A DNA stretch of 64,000 nt from Mangrovimonas sp. YM274 (GCF_030908385.1 NZ_CP133091.1:2785501-2849500); one strand, 5' to 3'. Positions 1 through 9,591 are shown, counted from the first letter of the stretch. The notes: generated by a model not told the origin, from the letters alone. Translations and numbers: made by a program.

Positions 1-2
1 GG

Positions 3-506
3 GCCTTATACTGTGACAATTATTTAGAAGGCTTTCATATTCCTTTTGTGCACGACGATTTAAACAGTGTTTTGGACTATGGAGATTACACCACAGTTTT
101 ATATGACCACTGCAACCTCCAAATTGGATATACCAATGAAGGCGAAGAAGTATTTGACCTGCCTAAAAATCATATAGATTACGGCAAACAGGTGGCTGCC
201 TATTACTATTGGATATTCCCAAACATGATGTTTAATTTTTATCCATGGGGTCTATCTATCAATATTGTAAAACCATTAGGCATCCATAAAACCAAAGTGT
301 CTTTTATCACATATGTATACGACGAAACTAAATTGGATAAAGGTGCAGGTGCACTTTTGGACAAAGTAGAACGAGAAGATGAATTTGTTGTTGAACTCGT
401 CAATAAAGGTATGCAGTCCAGATTTTATAATACAGGAAGGTTTTCTCCGACAAGAGAACAAGGTGTGCACCACTTCCATTCTTTACTATCAAAATATCTA
501 AATTAA
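3..506 (+). CDS. Rieske-type aromatic ring-hydroxylating oxygenase, alpha subunit (3' part only)
   Basis: The reading frame is open from the window edge, so the N-terminal Rieske [2Fe-2S] domain lies outside. What remains is the catalytic domain. The segment just after the edge reads DNYLEGFHIPFVH, the family pattern D-N-Y-x-E-x-x-H-x(4)-H that supplies the two histidines binding mononuclear iron. Such enzymes are soluble and use reductase-supplied electrons to oxygenate organic substrates, or to demethylate quaternary amines. The downstream part has aromatic segments (YYYWIFPNMMFNFYPWG) as in the substrate pocket of this family. The substrate cannot be told from the fragment. An internal GTG at 48 is not the real start. 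The AI-2E-type gene follows 11 bases later on the same strand. Confidence 0.85.
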   Translation, partial: ALYCDNYLEGFHIPFVHDDLNSVLDYGDYTTVLYDHCNLQIGYTNEGEEVFDLPKNHIDYGKQVAAYYYWIFPNMMFNFYPWGLSINIVKPLGIHKTKVSFITYVYDETKLDKGAGALLDKVEREDEFVVELVNKGMQSRFYNTGRFSPTREQGVHHFHSLLSKYLN

Positions 507-517
507 TCCACAGCAAT

Positions 518-1573
518 ATGAAACAAATAGCGCCATCAGTAATCCGACAGGTCTTTCTTCTTATTTTAATTTCCTTTATAGCCTATCTCATTTGTTTGGA
601 GCTGCTTCCTTACCTAACAGGTGTTTTGGGAGCTATCACCATTTATTTTCTTTTCCAAAAATGGATGACCTATTTGGTAAAAGTTAAACGTTGGGGGGTT
701 AATGCGGCTGCAATTTTTCTAATGTTCCTTTCGTTTCTTATTATTCTATTACCCGTGGGAGGAATTATATGGATGCTTGGCAATAAAATTGGGCATGCTG
801 TGGACAACAGTACTGAAGTTATCAATGCTTTCAAGGAGCAATTTGGTAAAGTTGAACAATATGTTGGATTCGATATCAACTCCCAAATTGACACTTCAAA
901 AATTACGGGTTGGCTTTCCGAGAATCTACAGGCTTTTGCTGGAGGCACTTTTAATGCCGTTATTGCTGTTGGGCTGATGTACTTTATGCTCTATTATATG
1001 CTCACCAACCGCAGAGAGTTAGGCACCTCTATGAATAAATATGTTCCAATGAATAAGGAGGGTTTGGTTGAAGTTGGCAAGGAAATCAAAGCCATGGTTA
1101 GATCCAATGCCCTAGGAATTCCTTTAGTTGCCATAGCGCAGGGGATTGTAGCACTAATAGGTTTTCTCATTTTTGGTGTGGAATCACCATTTTTTTGGTT
1201 TGTCATTACCATTATAGGTTCCATGATTCCTTTTGTGGGGACCTTGGTAGGAATCTTACCTGTATTCCTAATAACCTTATCAGCAGGCCATACGGTTCAA
1301 GCTTGGGGAGTTCTTATTTATGGCTTTGTGGTTGTAGGATCTACCGATAACATTATCCGTCTTTTTATATTAAAGAAATTGGATAACGTACACCCTTTGA
1401 TAACCTTAGTTGGAGTTATCGTAGGAGTTCCTTTGTTTGGCTTTATTGGCTTAATTTTTGGGCCTTTGCTCATAAGTTTATTCCTAATTCTAATCAAAAC
1501 TTATAAAGCCCAATATGGTGCTAAAGAGCCTCTAGAATGGCATCCTTTACCCAAAGATGAAAATAAATTATAA
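518..1573 (+). CDS. AI-2E family (PerM/YdiK-type) membrane transporter
   Basis: A 351-residue protein of the usual family length with about eight hydrophobic segments. Two near the N-terminus are followed by a polar periplasmic stretch (about residues 95-135), and the C-terminal half has glycine-rich helices typical of the AI-2E/PerM family (for example FGVESPFFWFVITIIGSMIP and GFIGLIFGPLL). Members export small molecules or act as Na+/H+ antiporters; the autoinducer-2 role is proved only for TqsA, so no substrate is assigned. It starts 11 bases after the oxygenase gene and may be co-transcribed with it. Confidence 0.85.
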   Translation: MKQIAPSVIRQVFLLILISFIAYLICLELLPYLTGVLGAITIYFLFQKWMTYLVKVKRWGVNAAAIFLMFLSFLIILLPVGGIIWMLGNKIGHAVDNSTEVINAFKEQFGKVEQYVGFDINSQIDTSKITGWLSENLQAFAGGTFNAVIAVGLMYFMLYYMLTNRRELGTSMNKYVPMNKEGLVEVGKEIKAMVRSNALGIPLVAIAQGIVALIGFLIFGVESPFFWFVITIIGSMIPFVGTLVGILPVFLITLSAGHTVQAWGVLIYGFVVVGSTDNIIRLFILKKLDNVHPLITLVGVIVGVPLFGFIGLIFGPLLISLFLILIKTYKAQYGAKEPLEWHPLPKDENKL

Positions 1574-2043
1574 GCCTATTTCTTTCGGTTATTAAAAACA
1601 AATCAAACAAAACTCGAAGTATGTTGTAATTTTTCTTACCTTTAAAACACCCTAAAGTCTTTTAAATAGTTAAATAAGGCTTGTATGACTAAACGACTAA
1701 CACTTTTGTTTGCTCCCCAGGGAGCAACAACTTCTTTCTTCTACCAGCTTAGTATATCAAAAAGGCTGCTTGATTTAAAACTGCATGTGTTTTCGATACC
1801 CGCCTTCTCATTATTAGCAACATTTAAGGGCTCCCCTTCCCTTTCTGATTTCCCCTGTCTTTTAAAACATATACCCCTTAATCTTATTCGACAAAATTAG
1901 GCTTAGAAACTTTTGCCTTAGATAACCTATAGCTCCAGCTACCCTGTTTTCAGTGCACGACAATACGTACGCTTGTTATGTAATGCTATTAATCTAAATA
2001 GACTTGGATATATATTTTAAGTCTATTTTAAAACCAATGAATT
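1574..2043. other. Non-coding gap with two inverted repeats
   Basis: I see no convincing gene in these 470 bases. A 71-codon frame at 1685-1900 has no recognisable features. Two structures stand out: a short hairpin at 1710-1727 (TTGCTCC, 4-base loop, GGAGCAA) and a perfect 10-base inverted repeat just before the next gene (listed separately). The gap probably holds the 3' untranslated end of the transporter gene and the promoter of the exported protein. Confidence 0.5.
1996..2028 (+). promoter_or_regulatory. Perfect 10-bp inverted repeat upstream of the exported-protein gene
   Basis: AAATAGACTT at 1996-2005 and AAGTCTATTT at 2019-2028 are exact inverse complements separated by 13 AT-rich bases. 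The repeat ends 15 bases before the ATG at 2044. It may be a repressor operator or an mRNA hairpin. Because it is AT-rich and followed by a few T residues it could also be a weak terminator. Confidence 0.4.
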
Positions 2044-2823
2044 ATGAAAACAAAGTATCAATTCCCCAAAAGTTTCCTACATGTCCAAAAATTTACCGTG
2101 ATTCTACTTCTAGTTTCACTTTGCTTCCCCATGTCCTTGCTTTCACAAACAAACCGCCGAATGCTCAACATGTCTGAGTTCACTGTAAAAATGGGACATA
2201 ACTCCCAGTTTAAAGAAGGGGTTAAAATGTGGAAAAAGTGTTACAATGACAATAATGGTACCTTTAAATGGAACATGTGGCACCGCTTTCAAGGTGAAGG
2301 TAATGTGTATGTCCTTACTAGTACCATGAACAATTGGGCCGAACTAGACAAAGAGGATAGCGATGAGGCCAGTAACAAATGCCGTTCTAAAGCGATGGAT
2401 TTTATTTGGCCGCATGTTGATAAAGTACAATACAATCTTGCCGAAACAATGCCTGAAATAAGTAGACCAACACCCAAGGAAGGCACCAAGGTGGTTTGGG
2501 TATATAATGTTAAAATCTCCAATTATTCCGACTTTAAAGACGTTACCAAAGAAATATCCTCTACAATGCGCAGTTCTGGTGGTGGTATTAGAGGGACCTG
2601 GTACAATGTTGTTGGTGGCGGCCCCGACATTGCTGATTTCTTTGTGGCCATTCCTTTTGTAAACTTTGCTGAACTGGACGAAGATAGAGATGGTGTTTGG
2701 GCCATCTACGAAAAAGCTCATGGCAAAAAGAAGGCTGATGAACTTCGTGCTAAATTTAGATCTGCCCTAAGTTCTGATTGGGCCTATCTATACTCTCTTA
2801 TGGAAGATCTCTCATCCAACTAG
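2044..2823 (+). CDS. Exported protein of unknown function with an internal duplication
   Basis: 259 residues. A hydrophobic stretch at about 18-35 ending in LLSQ looks like a signal peptide with a long basic n-region. The mature part seems to hold two related halves. Each begins with a beta-strand-like segment (SEFTVKMGHNSQFKEG; VWVYNVKISNYSDFKD), continues with a W- or G-rich strand and ends in a similar block (NNWAELDKED; VNFAELDEDRDG). This resembles a tandem dimeric alpha/beta-barrel (ferredoxin-like) fold, which is inference. No catalytic motif is visible. The MFS gene follows 9 bases later, so the two are probably one transcript. Confidence 0.6.
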   Translation: MKTKYQFPKSFLHVQKFTVILLLVSLCFPMSLLSQTNRRMLNMSEFTVKMGHNSQFKEGVKMWKKCYNDNNGTFKWNMWHRFQGEGNVYVLTSTMNNWAELDKEDSDEASNKCRSKAMDFIWPHVDKVQYNLAETMPEISRPTPKEGTKVVWVYNVKISNYSDFKDVTKEISSTMRSSGGGIRGTWYNVVGGGPDIADFFVAIPFVNFAELDEDRDGVWAIYEKAHGKKKADELRAKFRSALSSDWAYLYSLMEDLSSN

Positions 2824-2832
2824 GGGTTTACC

Positions 2833-4194
2833 ATGTTTATAAAAACCAAAAAAAATGCTTTGAAACCCTTCAAAAATGGATGGATATTATCTGAAAGTGC
2901 ACTGACAAGATATATTACCTTTTCTATTTTATATGCAGCTCAAGGAATTCCTGAAGGCATTACTTTTTTTGCAATACCCGCTTGGTTAGCCATGAATGGT
3001 AAATCCCCAAGTTATATTGCAAGCTATGTAGCCGTAATAGGAATTCCATGGAGCTTCAAAATTCTTATTGCTCCAATTATGGATCGTTTTACATTTTTAC
3101 CCATGGGAAGAAAACGCCCCTGGGTTATCTTAGGCCAAATGGGGCTTATTATTAGTTTTTTATCCATCGGTTTTGTTAATAATCCTCTTAACAATCTCCA
3201 AGGACTAATGATTGCCGGATTCTGCATCAGCTTCTTTGGAGCCTTTCAAGATGTAGCTACCGATGGTATGGCTGTAGATTTAGTTCCATCCAAACAACAA
3301 GCTCGGGCCAATGGCCTCATGTGGGGAACAAAAATTATTGGCACTTCTGCATCCTTAGCCATTGGCACTAGTTTGCTCAACAGTATTGGGTTCCATAAAA
3401 CTATTAACTCGCTTGCTATAGTAGTGTTCTTGATCATGTTGGTTCCCTTATATTGCAGAGAACGTCCTGGAGAAAAATGGATGCCCTGGTCCTTAGGGGA
3501 AGCTAGTAAAGCTACTAAATCCATTCAGCTGTCCAATTGGAAAACCATATTTAAAAACCTTACAAAAGTCGTTATACTGCCCTCTAGTCTAATCTTGAGT
3601 ATTTCCTCATTTATTATTGGAATCATGTACGGCTTGATAGACACATTACTTCCCATATTTACTGTTCAGGAATTGGGGTGGACCAACACGAAATTCTCAC
3701 AGGTTTTTTCTGTCATGACCATCCTAGGAGGTCTATTGGGAATGTTTGTTGGAGGTGCTATGGTAGATTTCTTGGGAAAACTTAAAATGATGTCTTTATA
3801 TCTAATATTTCTTGCAATTTTAATAATAGGTTTTGGCATATTTCCAAGCCTATGGCATCATAAAGCAATGATTTACGGGTTTATACTGAGCTATTATACG
3901 GGATACACGTTTTTATGTATTTCCATTTTTGCCACGGCCATGCATCTATGCTGGAAAACAGTAGCCGCTACTCAATTTACTCTTTATATGGCTCTTAGCA
4001 ATATGGGCCGCGCTTCTGGATCTGGACTATTGGGGCCTTTAAAGAACAATTTGAGTTGGGAACAAGTGTTTTTTGTAACGGCACTAGCGCCTTTAATTAT
4101 GCTTTTTATGATTAGGTATATCAATTTTTTGAAACATAAAAAATCCATCAAAGCTTTTGTAAAAATATCTCCTGTAACACTTGACTCCAATTAA
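2833..4194 (+). CDS. MFS transporter, AmpG/PAT-like
   Basis: 453 residues with about twelve hydrophobic segments in two halves joined by a polar loop near residue 220. The start of helix 1 (YAAQGIPEGITFFAIPAWL) resembles the AmpG/acetyl-CoA transporter (PAT) branch of the major facilitator superfamily, and the loop 2-3 signature is PIMDRFTFLPMGRKRPW. AmpG carries anhydromuropeptides from periplasm to cytoplasm, but the family is broad and the substrate here is not known. It lies 9 bases behind an exported protein and ahead of two membrane acyltransferase-like genes. Confidence 0.8.
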   Translation: MFIKTKKNALKPFKNGWILSESALTRYITFSILYAAQGIPEGITFFAIPAWLAMNGKSPSYIASYVAVIGIPWSFKILIAPIMDRFTFLPMGRKRPWVILGQMGLIISFLSIGFVNNPLNNLQGLMIAGFCISFFGAFQDVATDGMAVDLVPSKQQARANGLMWGTKIIGTSASLAIGTSLLNSIGFHKTINSLAIVVFLIMLVPLYCRERPGEKWMPWSLGEASKATKSIQLSNWKTIFKNLTKVVILPSSLILSISSFIIGIMYGLIDTLLPIFTVQELGWTNTKFSQVFSVMTILGGLLGMFVGGAMVDFLGKLKMMSLYLIFLAILIIGFGIFPSLWHHKAMIYGFILSYYTGYTFLCISIFATAMHLCWKTVAATQFTLYMALSNMGRASGSGLLGPLKNNLSWEQVFFVTALAPLIMLFMIRYINFLKHKKSIKAFVKISPVTLDSN

Positions 4195-4403
4195 ACAATA
4201 CTCACAAAACCATATGAAAATCAAACTAGCCATTCTTTCCCAACCAATACTCTTCAACAACAACTTTCAAAAAGGGTGTAATCCAATTTTGAAACTTTTA
4301 TCCCAAAAATTTCTTCGAATAAACCATATCAATATTAAAATGTACATCTAAAGCCTATCAGAGTGAGAAGCAATTACTGAACCCATCAAAAATCTCTAAC
4401 ACA

Positions 4404-5744
4404 ATGGAAACAACTAATCAAACAATATTACAGCCGACAAAATCCAAAGAGCGCATCAATTCTCTGGATGTCATTCGAGGGGTTGCTCTTCTAGGAATTC
4501 TCTTAATGAACATCAATGGCATGGGGCTTCCCTTTGCCTATATGGACCCTACTATATCCGGTGGAGCCGAAGGCTTAAACCTAAAGGCTTGGATCATGAC
4601 CAACATGTTGCTTGAAGGGACCATGAGAGGCCTATTCACCTTACTCTTTGGAGCTGGTGTTATTTTGTTGACCTCACGTTTAGAAAGCCGTGGCGCAGGT
4701 ATTAAAACAGCAGATATTTTTTACAGACGCCTTTTATGGCTTTTAATTTTTGGAATTATCAATGCCTACGTTTTTTTATGGCACGGAGATATTTTATTCC
4801 ATTATGCTGTGTTCGGACTTATGTTGTTTCCATTTAGAAATACACCGTCAAAAAAATTAATCATAGGCGGTTTGGTCCTCATAAGTTTAGGAGTTGTATG
4901 GACTTACAGTGAATACAGAGACAATCTAAAAATCAAAAAAGAAGGACTTGAAGCCGCTGTCTTAAAAAAAGCCAACGATTCCCTGACCTCAAAACAAACA
5001 GCTGCTTTAGGAAAATGGGAAGAACTAAATACCAAAATGCCCCAAGAAAAAATTGACGACCAAGTTGCAGAAATGCGCAATCCCAGCTATTGGTCCATTT
5101 TTAGTTACAAAGCCAAACACTATTCCGAACGCCAAGGTTGGTTTCTATATCGGTTTGATTTATGGGATGTTTTCAGTTATATGCTGCTTGGCATGGCCTT
5201 TTTCAACCTTAGAATCTTTCATGGTGAAAAATCTTTTAAATATTATGGGCTAATGGCACTCATTGGTTATGGCATAGGGCTTTCGGTTAATTATTATGAA
5301 ACGTCACAACTTATCCAAAGCTATTTTGATCCCATTGTAACGTCCAAAACCTTTATCACCTATGATTTGGGAAGGCTATTTACAACACTAGGACACGTTG
5401 GATTTATCATGCTTTTTATTAAATCCGGAATATTGGGCTTCCTTCAAAAATCGTTAGCAGCAGTAGGCAGAATGGCCTTAACCAACTATTTAGTACACAG
5501 TATTATTGTAGCCTTTATTTTTCTAGGATTTGGATTTTCACTCTATGGCCAATTGGAACGCCATCAACTTTATTACATTGTTTTTGGTATTTGGATTGCA
5601 CAATTAATCTATAGCCCCATCTGGTTAAAATACTTCAGATATGGTCCCTTTGAATGGCTATGGCGCTCTTTAACGTATCAAAAAAAGCAGCCTTTTAGAA
5701 TTGAAGCCAAACTACCCTTAACGGTTAAAGCGACGGAATCTTGA
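4404..5744 (+). CDS. DUF418 domain (YeiB-like) inner-membrane protein
   Basis: 446 residues with many hydrophobic helices. The N-terminal motif RINSLDVIRGVALLGILLMN and the C-terminal domain (AAVGRMALTNYLVHSI, then a region ending near FEWLWRSLTY) are those of DUF418 proteins such as YeiB. A long polar insert at about residues 170-220 is lysine- and glutamate-rich. DUF418 proteins resemble membrane acyltransferases in their R/D-rich first helix, but no activity is proved. A second acyltransferase-like membrane protein follows 96 bases downstream. Confidence 0.85.
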   Translation: METTNQTILQPTKSKERINSLDVIRGVALLGILLMNINGMGLPFAYMDPTISGGAEGLNLKAWIMTNMLLEGTMRGLFTLLFGAGVILLTSRLESRGAGIKTADIFYRRLLWLLIFGIINAYVFLWHGDILFHYAVFGLMLFPFRNTPSKKLIIGGLVLISLGVVWTYSEYRDNLKIKKEGLEAAVLKKANDSLTSKQTAALGKWEELNTKMPQEKIDDQVAEMRNPSYWSIFSYKAKHYSERQGWFLYRFDLWDVFSYMLLGMAFFNLRIFHGEKSFKYYGLMALIGYGIGLSVNYYETSQLIQSYFDPIVTSKTFITYDLGRLFTTLGHVGFIMLFIKSGILGFLQKSLAAVGRMALTNYLVHSIIVAFIFLGFGFSLYGQLERHQLYYIVFGIWIAQLIYSPIWLKYFRYGPFEWLWRSLTYQKKQPFRIEAKLPLTVKATES

Positions 5745-5840
5745 GTTTACAATTTCAAATGAATCTAACAATCAATAGATTATTATACCTATATTTATGA
5801 CAGTAGCACAAATTCCAGGTTTAATACTTGATAGTCGCCT

Positions 5841-7022
5841 ATGCTCATAAAAACCAACCGAATTGAAACGATTGACCTCTTGCGGGGAGTGGTCATGGTA
5901 CTCATGGCATTGGACCACACTAGGGATTATTTCCACATAGGAAATTCCATTAGCAGTCCAACCGATTTGGAAACCACTACTCCATTTCTGTTTTTCACCA
6001 GATTTATAACCCATTATTGTGCACCTGTTTTCATTTTTTTGGCGGGAACTTCGGCTTTTCTTTACGGAAGCAAAAAAACAAAACCTCAGCTCTTCAAATT
6101 CCTTTTTACAAGAGGATTATGGTTGATCTTCCTTGAAATTGTCTTGAATAATCTTATTTGGCAATTCGACCCAGAATACAACCTCATTGTACTTCAAGTA
6201 ATATGGGCTATTGGACTTTGTATGGTAGGCTTGTCCTTTTTAATTTTCCTTCCAAAAAAATTGCTTTTGGTTATTGGAGCCATATTGATTGCAGCCCATA
6301 ACTCCTTTGACAGCTTTACTTTTGAAGGCTCCAATATTCGCTCCATCCTTTGGTATATATTTCATCAGCAAAAAGGCATCCCTCTAGGGGAAGATCACTT
6401 TATCATTTTTGCCTATCCTATTGCCCCTTGGTTGGGCGTTATGGTTTTAGGTTATTGCTTTGGAGTTCTTTACAGTAAGGATTTTAATGCTACGACGCGA
6501 AGGAAATGGCTACTCCAATTTGGTGTTTTTGCCATTGTAGCCTTTTTTATTATAAGGGGGCTTAACATTTATGGAGATATGGTGCCGTGGACCAAACAAA
6601 AGAACTTTGTATTTACGGTTTTATCCTTTTTCAATGTCACCAAATACCCGCCTTCCTTACTATACGTATTGATAACCTTGGGACCTTCAATGCTTTTTCT
6701 ATATGTCTTTGAGGGAATTAAAACTAAAATCACAGATTTTTTTATTGTATTTGGAAGGGTGCCACTGTTCTATTATTTCCTACACGTATTGCTCATCCAT
6801 GCTTTGGCCATTTTGGCTATATTGGTTTTGGGAGGTAACTGGAATGATTTAACAGCATCAAAAGGAGGGCTTTCGCCATCAAGTATTGCTGCTTACGGAT
6901 ATTCATTATTTGTGGTTTATATAGTCTGGATCATCATTATTGCCATTCTTTACCCTATTTGCAAAAAATACATGAGGTATAAGGCCAAAAACAAATCTAA
7001 GTGGTGGCTTAGCTACCTTTAA
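5841..7022 (+). CDS. DUF1624 / HGSNAT-like membrane acyltransferase family protein
   Basis: 393 residues, about ten membrane helices. The N-terminal signature TIDLLRGVVMVLMALDHTRDYFH is that of DUF1624, the catalytic domain related to heparan-alpha-glucosaminide N-acetyltransferase; the His of DHTRD is the expected acetyl-accepting residue in the lysosomal enzyme. In bacteria the acceptor is unknown, and a cell-surface sugar or envelope compound is only a guess. It sits between the DUF418 gene and an amino-acid permease, which begins 1 base after its stop codon if a GTG start is used. Confidence 0.85.
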   Translation: MLIKTNRIETIDLLRGVVMVLMALDHTRDYFHIGNSISSPTDLETTTPFLFFTRFITHYCAPVFIFLAGTSAFLYGSKKTKPQLFKFLFTRGLWLIFLEIVLNNLIWQFDPEYNLIVLQVIWAIGLCMVGLSFLIFLPKKLLLVIGAILIAAHNSFDSFTFEGSNIRSILWYIFHQQKGIPLGEDHFIIFAYPIAPWLGVMVLGYCFGVLYSKDFNATTRRKWLLQFGVFAIVAFFIIRGLNIYGDMVPWTKQKNFVFTVLSFFNVTKYPPSLLYVLITLGPSMLFLYVFEGIKTKITDFFIVFGRVPLFYYFLHVLLIHALAILAILVLGGNWNDLTASKGGLSPSSIAAYGYSLFVVYIVWIIIIAILYPICKKYMRYKAKNKSKWWLSYL

Positions 7023-7035
7023 AGTGCCTCATAAT

Positions 7036-8334
7036 ATGACTGTAAAACAAGACAAAGGCCTTAAACGATCAATTGGATTATTAGGGCTGTCAGCTAATAT
7101 TGTCAATATTATTGTAGGGGCAGGAATTTTCGCCCTTCCAGCCCTTATTGCTCAAAATATGGGAGCCTCCAGTATTATAGCCTATGCCTTTTGCGGAATT
7201 CTTATGGCATTGATCATGCTTTGCTATGCAGAAGTTGGTAGTAAAATAACTAATACCGGTGGCTCATATACGTTTATTGAATCGGCTTTTGGAGATTATG
7301 CAGGCTTTTTAGCAGGTATTTTCACCATTAGCAGTTGCCTTTTGGCAGACGCAGCAGTCTCCAATGCTCTTGTGGATGTTTTAGGCTCTGCCCTACCTTT
7401 ATTTGAAATCCAGTCCGTTCGAATTTTGACCCTTTTCATCATCTTCTTCGGACTGGCTTATGTTAATGTAATTGGCATCAAACAAGGTATCGGGCTTGTC
7501 ATGTTCAATACCTTTGCCAAACTCATTCCCTTAATACTGTTGATACTGTTGGCGTGGAAAGATGTTTCACTTTCCAATTTATGGTGGACAGATACTCCCA
7601 CAATCAAACAATTAGGAGAAACCTCTTTAATTCTATTTTTCGCCTTTCAAGGAGGTGAAGTTGGCTTAACCGTTGGAGGTGAGGTGATCAATCCACAAAA
7701 AACCGTGCCTAAAGCTATTTTTATAAGCATTTCAACTGTAGTCATCCTTTACATCTTGATACAAATGGTTTCTCAAGGTGTTTTAGGAGATACTTTACCA
7801 GAATACCAAGCTGCTCCTTTGGCTGAAACCGCAAAAGTAGTCATGGGCAAATTTGGATACCTTTTACTCCTAGTCGGAGCCGTGATTTCCATGTTTGGAA
7901 ATTTAAGTGGTGAAGTTCTCAATAACCCAAGGGTTATCTATGCTTTAGCGAGAGATCGGGTACTACCCTCCAAACAATTGGCAAGAATACATAAATCATT
8001 TGCAACTCCATATATAGCTGTTATGGTTTATGCCTGTCTTGGTTTTATTTTGGCATCCACCGGTACTTTTGAACAATTGGTTCCTATTGCTACGGGAAGT
8101 CTTTTAATTGTCTATTTAGGGGTTGTCCTTTCGGTAATTAAATTAAGACGGTCCAAAAAAATCAATCAAAATAGCTTCAAAATCCCAGGAGGCCTCATAG
8201 TTCCAGTTCTGTCCTCTTTCATCATTCTTTATTTTTTATCCTACCTCTCATTCTCCGAAAAAACAGGAACATTGATTTTTATTGTCCTTCTCAGCCTTTT
8301 ATATGCTTTTATCAAGGTTTTCAACAAAACATAA
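7036..8334 (+). CDS. APC superfamily amino acid permease
   Basis: About 432 residues with twelve predicted membrane helices. Helix 1 carries the broken-helix substrate motif of APC carriers (NIIVGAGIFALPALIA), and helix 6 has LILFFAFQGGEVGLTVGGEV. These proteins take up amino acids or related amines with a cation or by exchange. The ATG at 7036 is chosen; an in-frame GTG at 7024 would add four residues and would nearly abut the previous stop at 7022. Close packing suggests co-transcription with the DUF1624 gene. Substrate unknown. Confidence 0.85.
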   Translation: MTVKQDKGLKRSIGLLGLSANIVNIIVGAGIFALPALIAQNMGASSIIAYAFCGILMALIMLCYAEVGSKITNTGGSYTFIESAFGDYAGFLAGIFTISSCLLADAAVSNALVDVLGSALPLFEIQSVRILTLFIIFFGLAYVNVIGIKQGIGLVMFNTFAKLIPLILLILLAWKDVSLSNLWWTDTPTIKQLGETSLILFFAFQGGEVGLTVGGEVINPQKTVPKAIFISISTVVILYILIQMVSQGVLGDTLPEYQAAPLAETAKVVMGKFGYLLLLVGAVISMFGNLSGEVLNNPRVIYALARDRVLPSKQLARIHKSFATPYIAVMVYACLGFILASTGTFEQLVPIATGSLLIVYLGVVLSVIKLRRSKKINQNSFKIPGGLIVPVLSSFIILYFLSYLSFSEKTGTLIFIVLLSLLYAFIKVFNKT

Positions 8335-8501
8335 TTCATTACAAATTCTCATTACTACAATCAAAAAACCATAAAAACACATGAAAATCAAACATTTCCG
8401 CATATAATATCCGATTCTTTAGTATATTTAATACAATATCACAAACCAATTATTCTCCCCATTCATAAGAACATTTTTTGTGAAACTTAAAATTTGACAT
8501 T

Positions 8502-8837
8502 ATGAAACCTGAGGCAAACACTTGGACTAAGACCGAATTACAAGTCTATATTCTACTACTTTGTGCCAATGCAGATTCTCATGAATCGGAGGCTGAAATC
8601 AACCTGATCAAATCCAAATCTACTCCGGATACCTTTGAAAAAATGTATCAGGAATTTTCAAATGACACAGAGGAACAACGTTTTGAAAAAATTGACGACA
8701 CCATACAACTGCACCACTATTCCAACATTGAATTGGCACAATTGCGACGAGAGATGTATGAAATATTTTTCTCTGACTGCAATTTTGCAATGATGGAACG
8801 CAACTTGGACAAGATTATGGATAATATCCTGTATTAA
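8502..8837 (+). CDS. Small TerB-like protein
   Basis: 111 residues, soluble and predicted all-helical. The N-terminal part (ELQVYILLLCANADSHESEAEINLI) has the pattern of TerB-like domains: a hydrophobic helix, an acidic alanine/aspartate loop and then an E-x-x-x-I helix. TerB domains are linked to tellurite resistance and membrane stress complexes and often bind Ca2+. The match is by eye and tentative. The stop codon is 13 bases before the first of three DUF6090 genes, so it probably leads that operon. Confidence 0.55.
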   Translation: MKPEANTWTKTELQVYILLLCANADSHESEAEINLIKSKSTPDTFEKMYQEFSNDTEEQRFEKIDDTIQLHHYSNIELAQLRREMYEIFFSDCNFAMMERNLDKIMDNILY

Positions 8838-8850
8838 ACCACCATACAAT

Positions 8851-9591
8851 GTGATTCACTTTTTTCATTCCATCCGCAAACAACTAGCCGCACAAAACAA
8901 GGTAGCCGCCTACATGCGCTATGCCATTGGGGAAATTGTGTTGGTGGTGATTGGAATTTTAATTGCACTTCAAATCAACAATTGGAATTCCTACAGGAAG
9001 AACAGACTTCTTGAAAAACAATATTTAGAAAACTTCTTACAAGATCTCAAAAGCGATTCTATTAGTTTAACTTATTTCTCAAATTCCTCTCCTAAAAAAA
9101 TCGAAGTACTGCTCATGGCCAGAGATCATGTACTTCATCAAACACCAATAAAAGACACTCTAGACTTCATCAATAAAATGGGATATGGAGGGGTTGGCAG
9201 CAGAGGAACCATGGTAGAATCCAAAAGCACCTATGATGATATTATAAGTACAGGAAATCTTCTTCTATTGAAGAATGAAAATCTCAAACAACATTTGCTT
9301 TTTTATTATCAATTCTCAGAACATACTAAACGGTATCTAGGAAACCTGCAAACAGAATACGCCACATTTATGAATTCCTACTTCCCTTTTGATAGCGAAG
9401 GAACTTTTAAAACAGTCCCTAAAGAGATCCCGCAAATTCTCGAGGCTCTTAAATCTGAAGAGTTTTTACGACTGGCGAATTCCGAATTAACTTATGCCTA
9501 TGCCTTAAGAACTAGAGTAGAAATTATTTCCAAACTAAACGAAGCAACCAAGGCACTCATTAAAACCGAACTGAACTTCCACAACCAATGA
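8851..9591 (+). CDS. DUF6090 family membrane protein, copy 1
   Basis: 246 residues starting at GTG. The first ~46 residues are the family hallmark: a short basic amphipathic segment (IRKQLAAQNKVAAY), then RYAIGEIVLVVIGILIALQ and INNWN, giving one membrane helix with the C-terminal part on the other side. The rest (about 200 residues) is polar, helical and rich in charged residues. Function unknown. The last four bases (ATGA) overlap the start of copy 2, which implies translational coupling. It follows the TerB-like gene by 13 bases. Confidence 0.8.
   Translation: MIHFFHSIRKQLAAQNKVAAYMRYAIGEIVLVVIGILIALQINNWNSYRKNRLLEKQYLENFLQDLKSDSISLTYFSNSSPKKIEVLLMARDHVLHQTPIKDTLDFINKMGYGGVGSRGTMVESKSTYDDIISTGNLLLLKNENLKQHLLFYYQFSEHTKRYLGNLQTEYATFMNSYFPFDSEGTFKTVPKEIPQILEALKSEEFLRLANSELTYAYALRTRVEIISKLNEATKALIKTELNFHNQ

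Noticed and set aside
1685-1900. 71-codon plus-strand frame in the first large gap
   Set aside because: No recognisable motif, odd composition, no signal peptide or promoter; likely chance.
4214-4351. 45-codon frame (MKIKLAILSQ...) before the DUF418 gene
   Set aside because: No features, and the bases ATGAAAATCAAAC recur by chance before 8400; too weak to call a gene.
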